Assembly: GCA_047614245.1 (NCBI GenBank) | Contig: JBLHIC010000002.1 | Span: 1 to 64,000, forward strand | DNA from: Ulvibacter sp047614245 | Lineage (GTDB): Bacteria > Bacteroidota > Bacteroidia > Flavobacteriales > Flavobacteriaceae | Reading direction: 5' to 3' | DNA length: 64,000 nt | Part shown: piece by piece, positions 60,792 to 64,000 of the stretch | Layout of the letters: each line of letters opens with the position of its first letter | How positions within the stretch are numbered: position 1 is the first letter of the stretch | Translations under genes and position numbers: made by a program | The notes under the pieces: generated by a model | What the model was told of the DNA's origin: nothing | Seen by the model: the letters and a program-made list of their open reading frames with translations, nothing else | The model's database searches: none

Positions 60792-61802
60792 ATGAAGAAA
60801 GCGTGTTGTTTATTGACCGTTTTGGGATTAATTTTCCTTACGGTTTTATCTTGTGAAAAGGACGAAGAAGTAGAATCAATCCCTCCACGGGATCGAGGGG
60901 AAGAAGCACTTGCATCAACCACAGAAATCGAGACTTTCTTGTCTTCGCACTTCTATAATTACGAAGAATTTAACAATCCGCCAGCTGATTTTAATTTCCG
61001 TATTAAATTCGACACGATTGCTGGGGATAATGCGTCTAAAATACCGCTTATGGATCAAGTTACTTCTAAAACTGTAACTGATCGAGTTGATGAAACTGCA
61101 ACCTATAATTTTTATTATTTAACTGCTATACAAGGTGAGGGTCAATCACCAAATTTCCCAGACGTAACGACGATTACATATGAGGGGACTTATTTAAATA
61201 ATGAAAATGGTTTTAATAACTCCAGCGTTTTTGATAGTTCTGTTGTTCCTGTAAGATTTGATTTAACAGGAGTTGTACCTGGTCTAACCGAGGCCTTGAT
61301 TGAAATGAAAGCGTCGACTGGATATGTTTCAAATTTAGATGGAACAGTTACATTTCAGAATTATGGAATTGGAGCTGTTTTTATTCCAAGCGGACTTGGT
61401 TATTATACGAACCCACCTCCAGGGATTCCAGTATATTCTCAATTAATATTTTCGTTTCAGGTTTATGAGACAGAACTTGGGGACCAAGAAGTTGATACTG
61501 TTCCTTCAATTTATGAAGATCTCAATAATGATGGAAATGTCTTTAATGATGATACCGATTTAGATGGATTGCCAAATTATGCCGATATAGACGATGACGG
61601 GGATGGAAGATTGACTAAGAACGAGGTTGAAGAGAATATTTATACTGTGAATCCAGGAGAAAATGATCCTGTTCTTGCTTCAAATGAGGTAGTAAGAAAA
61701 AGAGAGACAGATTCTGATACATTGATCAAGACGATTACTACAATTACATTTACGGATAGCGATGGTAATGGAACACCAGATTATCTAGATCCTGAAAATT
61801 AG
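60792..61802 (+). CDS. FKBP-like lipoprotein with calcium-binding-type repeats
   Basis: A 336-residue lipoprotein (lipobox LSC, Cys21) with an N-terminal low-complexity acidic segment. A central domain resembles a degenerate FKBP isomerase (TTITYEGTYLNNENGFNNSS, FDLTGVVPGLTEALIEMKAS, FIPSGLGYYTN, LIFSFQVYETE), and Asp-rich repeats follow (DLNNDGNVFNDDTDLDGLPN, DIDDDGDGRLTKNE, TDSDGNGTPDYLD). The repeats are of the thrombospondin type 3 / dockerin kind and should bind Ca2+. Bacteroidota carry families of such lipoproteins, sometimes in the gliding and secretion machinery. It stands alone and ends at a perfect terminator. Confidence 0.82.
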   Translation: MKKACCLLTVLGLIFLTVLSCEKDEEVESIPPRDRGEEALASTTEIETFLSSHFYNYEEFNNPPADFNFRIKFDTIAGDNASKIPLMDQVTSKTVTDRVDETATYNFYYLTAIQGEGQSPNFPDVTTITYEGTYLNNENGFNNSSVFDSSVVPVRFDLTGVVPGLTEALIEMKASTGYVSNLDGTVTFQNYGIGAVFIPSGLGYYTNPPPGIPVYSQLIFSFQVYETELGDQEVDTVPSIYEDLNNDGNVFNDDTDLDGLPNYADIDDDGDGRLTKNEVEENIYTVNPGENDPVLASNEVVRKRETDSDTLIKTITTITFTDSDGNGTPDYLDPEN

Positions 61803-61822
61803 TTAGTATCGGATATTATAAA

Positions 61823-61861
61823 GCATTAAAAAAGCCTCGCATCGCGAGGCTTTTTTAATGC
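61823..61861. terminator. Bidirectional intrinsic terminator
   Basis: GCATTAAAAAAGCCTCGC and GCGAGGCTTTTTTAATGC are perfectly complementary 18-base arms around an ATC loop. It separates the convergent FKBP-like gene and transketolase genes. Confidence 0.95.
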
Positions 61862-61902
61862 TTGCCTATTTCGTTGAAAGGCAAGCAGGAGCAAAAAAAA
61901 GA

Positions 61903-62856
61903 CTATTTACGTGCGATGACTTTTAAAACCGCTTTTTCAATCGCCTCGGCATTAAGACCATATTTATCCATTAATTGAGCTGGTGTTCCAGACTCGCCAA
62001 AAGTGTCATTAGTGGCTACAAATTCTTGTGGAGTCGGAGCGTTTTCCGCCAAGACGCGTGCTACACTCTCACCAAGTCCACCTAGATAATTGTGTTCTTC
62101 AGCAGTTACTATGCATTGAGTCTTAGAAACGCTATTTAGAATCGCTTCTTTGTCCAATGGCTTTATAGTGTGGATATTAATTACTTCTGCAGAAATGCCA
62201 TTTTCCATCAATACTTCTGCAGCTAATAGCGCCTCCCATACTAAATGGCCTGTTGCAACAATTGTAACATCTTTCCCTTCTTGAAGTAATACAGCTTTAC
62301 CTATTTCAAAATTTTGATTTTCAGGTGTGAAATTCGCCACTTTTGGCCTTCCGAAACGCAAATAAACAGGGCCATGATGTTTTGCAATAGCAATGGTAGC
62401 TGCTTTGGTTTGATTATAGTCGCAAGTATTTATAACTGTCATTCCTGGCAGCATTTTCATTAAGCCTATATCTTCCAGTATTTGATGTGTAGCCCCATCT
62501 TCCCCAAGAGTGATACCTGCATGAGATGCGCAGATTTTCACATTTTTATCACTGTATGCTACGCTTTGTCGAATCTGGTCATAAACTCTTCCAGTTGAAA
62601 AATTTGCGAAAGTACCTGTAAAAGGAATTTTCCCTCCAATAGTCATTCCCGCTGCCATTCCAATCATATTTGCTTCAGCTATCCCCGCTTGGAAGAATCG
62701 TTCAGGATGATTTTCTTTAAATTCATCCATTTTCAAAGAACCAGTAAGATCTGCACATAGTGCAACAACGTTTTCATTGGTCTTTCCTAGTTCAGTTAGA
62801 CCGGCACCGAAACCCGATCTCGTATCTTTACTTCCTGTGTTTGTATGTTTCTTCAT
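61903..62856 (-). CDS. Transketolase, C-terminal subunit
   Basis: A protein of about 317 residues with the pyrimidine-binding and C-terminal transketolase domains: STRSGFG-type opening (KDTRSGFGAGLTEL), FFQAGIAEANMIGMAAG with the catalytic Glu, PFTGTFANFSTGRVYDQIR, ASHAGITLGEDGATHQ and a C-terminal HNYLGGLGESVARVLAEN. With the N-terminal subunit it forms the ThDP enzyme of the pentose phosphate pathway. ATG 62856 leaves a 16-base gap to the N-subunit stop; the longer TTG start at 62886 overlaps that gene. Confidence 0.9.
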   Translation of the reverse strand: MKKHTNTGSKDTRSGFGAGLTELGKTNENVVALCADLTGSLKMDEFKENHPERFFQAGIAEANMIGMAAGMTIGGKIPFTGTFANFSTGRVYDQIRQSVAYSDKNVKICASHAGITLGEDGATHQILEDIGLMKMLPGMTVINTCDYNQTKAATIAIAKHHGPVYLRFGRPKVANFTPENQNFEIGKAVLLQEGKDVTIVATGHLVWEALLAAEVLMENGISAEVINIHTIKPLDKEAILNSVSKTQCIVTAEEHNYLGGLGESVARVLAENAPTPQEFVATNDTFGESGTPAQLMDKYGLNAEAIEKAVLKVIARK

Positions 62857-62872
62857 TATGGATTTTTCCGTT

Positions 62873-63718
62873 TTAATAGTCTCCAAGAGTTTCTGGGTTT
62901 TGAGTTAAGGCAATTTCTAATTGTTCATCGCTAGGGGCTTTTCCGTGCCAGGCATGTGTGTGCATCATAAAATCTACACCATTCCCCATTACTGTATGCA
63001 GTAAAACACAAATTGGCTTGCCATTTCCTGTTCTTGTTTTTGCTTTTTTCATTCCATCGATTATGGCACTTAAATCGTTACCATTTTCTATCTCTAATAC
63101 TTCCCAGCCAAAAGCTTCGAATTTAGATTTTATGTTACCCATTGGTAAAACATTATCTGTAGATCCATCAATCTGTTGCCCATTTAAATCAACGGAGACA
63201 ATAAGGTTATCGACTTTATTACCGGCGGCATACATGATTGCCTCCCAGTTCTGGCCTTCTTGAAGCTCTCCATCACCACAAAGTACATAGACTAAATGAT
63301 CATCATTGTTCAGTTTTTTCGCCGATGCAGCACCAATTGCTACAGATATTCCTTGACCTAATGATCCCGATGCTATTCGAACACCCGGTAAACCGTCGTG
63401 AGTTGTTGGATGTCCTTGAAGTCTTGAATTCAGTAAACGGAATGTATTTAATTCTTCTACAGGAAAATATCCCGTACGAGCCAGAACACTGTAGAAAACT
63501 GGAGAAATGTGACCGTTTGATAAGAAAAAAATGTCCTCATCTTTACCGTCCATAGTGAATCCTTCTTTACGATCCATTATTTTCTGAAAAAGGGCTGCTA
63601 AAAATTCAGTACAACCCAACGATCCTCCTGGATGTCCAGAATTTACTTTGTGTACCTGTCGCAGAATATCCCTACGTACTTGTGTTACTAATGCTTCTAA
63701 TTGCTGTAAATCTGACAT
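62873..63718 (-). CDS. Transketolase, N-terminal subunit
   Basis: A 281-residue ThDP-binding half of transketolase: HKVNSGHPGGSLGCTEFLAA near residues 21-40, ISPVFYSVLARTGYF, QGHPTTHDGLPGVRIASGSL, the ThDP motif LCGDGELQEGQNWEAIMYA and SVDLNGQQIDGST. It lies upstream of the C-terminal subunit gene and both are needed for activity. Such a split is normal in several Bacteroidota and archaea. A good promoter lies just upstream. Confidence 0.92.
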   Translation of the reverse strand: MSDLQQLEALVTQVRRDILRQVHKVNSGHPGGSLGCTEFLAALFQKIMDRKEGFTMDGKDEDIFFLSNGHISPVFYSVLARTGYFPVEELNTFRLLNSRLQGHPTTHDGLPGVRIASGSLGQGISVAIGAASAKKLNNDDHLVYVLCGDGELQEGQNWEAIMYAAGNKVDNLIVSVDLNGQQIDGSTDNVLPMGNIKSKFEAFGWEVLEIENGNDLSAIIDGMKKAKTRTGNGKPICVLLHTVMGNGVDFMMHTHAWHGKAPSDEQLEIALTQNPETLGDY

Positions 63719-63742
63719 GTTTTGGTTTAAATATTACTGCAC

Positions 63743-63773
63743 CAAAAGTAAGGTATTCAATAGGTGATGCAAA
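63743..63773 (-). promoter_or_regulatory. Promoter of the transketolase genes
   Basis: On the minus strand TTTG (63770-63773), 19 nt, TACTTTTG (63743-63750), 25 bases before the ATG at 63718. Both boxes are perfect matches to the Bacteroidota consensus. Confidence 0.75.
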
Positions 63774-63918
63774 GTCGAATTATAAGCAGTTATTAACGAT
63801 TTTAAAGATTTAGTTAACATGTCTTATAAAGGTTTAAAATTCAGGTTTCAGAAACATTATGGAGATAACTAAGACAAACACTTTTCATTATTTCATCATT
63901 AAGTTTTACATAAGATAG

Positions 63919-63926
63919 TATCTTTG
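63919..63926 (+). promoter_or_regulatory. -7 promoter element for tgt
   Basis: TATCTTTG, 22 bases before the ATG at 63949. No strong -33 box is visible. Confidence 0.4.
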
Positions 63927-63948
63927 CTTTTTCAGAAAAAAACAGAAG

Positions 63949-64000
63949 ATGCAGTTTAAATTAGAAGCCACTGATGCTAATGGAGGAGCACGTGCCGGGA
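63949..64000 (+). CDS. tgt: tRNA-guanine transglycosylase (5' end only)
   Basis: Only the first 17 codons are in the window. They read MQFKLEATDANGGARAG, which is the conserved start of bacterial tRNA-guanine transglycosylases (F-x-L-x-A-TD-x-x-x-x-ARAG). The enzyme exchanges G34 for preQ1 in GUN tRNAs during queuosine synthesis. The identification rests on this short N-terminus only. Confidence 0.75.
   Translation, partial: MQFKLEATDANGGARAG

Noticed and set aside
62958..63555. Two plus-strand ORFs opposite the transketolase N-subunit
   Set aside because: They mirror conserved ThDP-binding sequence and have no start signals or family match.
1..64000. CRISPR arrays, insertion sequences, prophage or integrase genes
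   Set aside because: No regular repeat-spacer pattern, transposase motif, phage gene or attachment-site duplication was seen on reading the window.

Overview
The window is chromosomal DNA from a member of the Bacteroidota, most likely a marine Flavobacteriaceae. The grounds are: low-GC DNA; promoters of the Bacteroidota type (TTTG or TTG, about 19 nt, TAnnTTTG) instead of E. coli-like boxes; few Shine-Dalgarno sequences; and families typical of this group, including a PorV/PorQ-like barrel, a PUR-domain DUF3276 protein, DUF1573, an extended NusB, SusC/FecA-type TonB receptors with carboxypeptidase-regulatory domains, imelysin with HTTM, a GH109 enzyme and a transketolase split into two genes.

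Layout. 1-3.2 kb is the end of an exopolysaccharide/O-antigen cluster (polymerase/ligase, glycosyltransferase, initiating sugar-phosphate transferase). 3.3-9.2 kb holds envelope genes: DUF4105, PorV-like, pssA, lptB, tatC and kdsD, with a shattered carboxymuconolactone-decarboxylase remnant between tatC and lptB. 9.4-17.3 kb is a mixed run: recQ, a cyclophilin-FKBP fusion, a YfiT/DinB protein, a redoxin, csaA, a DUF6265 lipoprotein, SulP and an unknown membrane protein. 17.3-27.2 kb holds an M14 carboxypeptidase (with a decayed phytoene-desaturase/retinol-saturase-like gene behind it), DUF3276, an ABC exporter, leucine-type dehydrogenase, nusB-DUF1573-yajC and pepT. 27.3-35.7 kb has a TonB receptor, pyrD, DUF2071, a LysE exporter, HMG-CoA lyase and a 5'-nucleotidase lipoprotein.

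35.7-43.5 kb is the most distinctive block. After a haem-binding-domain protein there is a relict minus-strand operon (membrane-protein fragment, 56-codon ORF, frameshifted methyltransferase). Next comes a plus-strand cassette: DUF4856 lipoprotein, imelysin-type lipoprotein, a vitamin-K-carboxylase-like HTTM membrane protein, and a TonB receptor. The cassette is headed by a clear promoter bracketed by two copies of a 24-bp operator-like sequence. I read it as a regulated, probably metal-related uptake system whose biochemistry is not established.

43.6-54.4 kb is core metabolism and envelope folding: guaB, OmpH/Skp, a DinB pair, three consecutive SurA-like genes, a MoxR ATPase and aconitase. 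54.5-64 kb has a decayed nucleotidyltransferase, a Tat-targeted GH109 enzyme, a TlpA thioredoxin, GNAT, a CarH-like MerR/B12-domain regulator, tRNA-Leu(GAG), tRNA-Lys(TTT), aroK, a PRTase, an Hsp15-like S4 protein, an FKBP-like lipoprotein, split transketolase, and the first codons of tgt.

A recurring theme is gene decay. Several intergenic stretches that look empty can be read, on the minus strand, as remnants of recognisable proteins with in-frame stops or frameshifts. No CRISPR array, intact insertion sequence, prophage or rRNA operon was seen.
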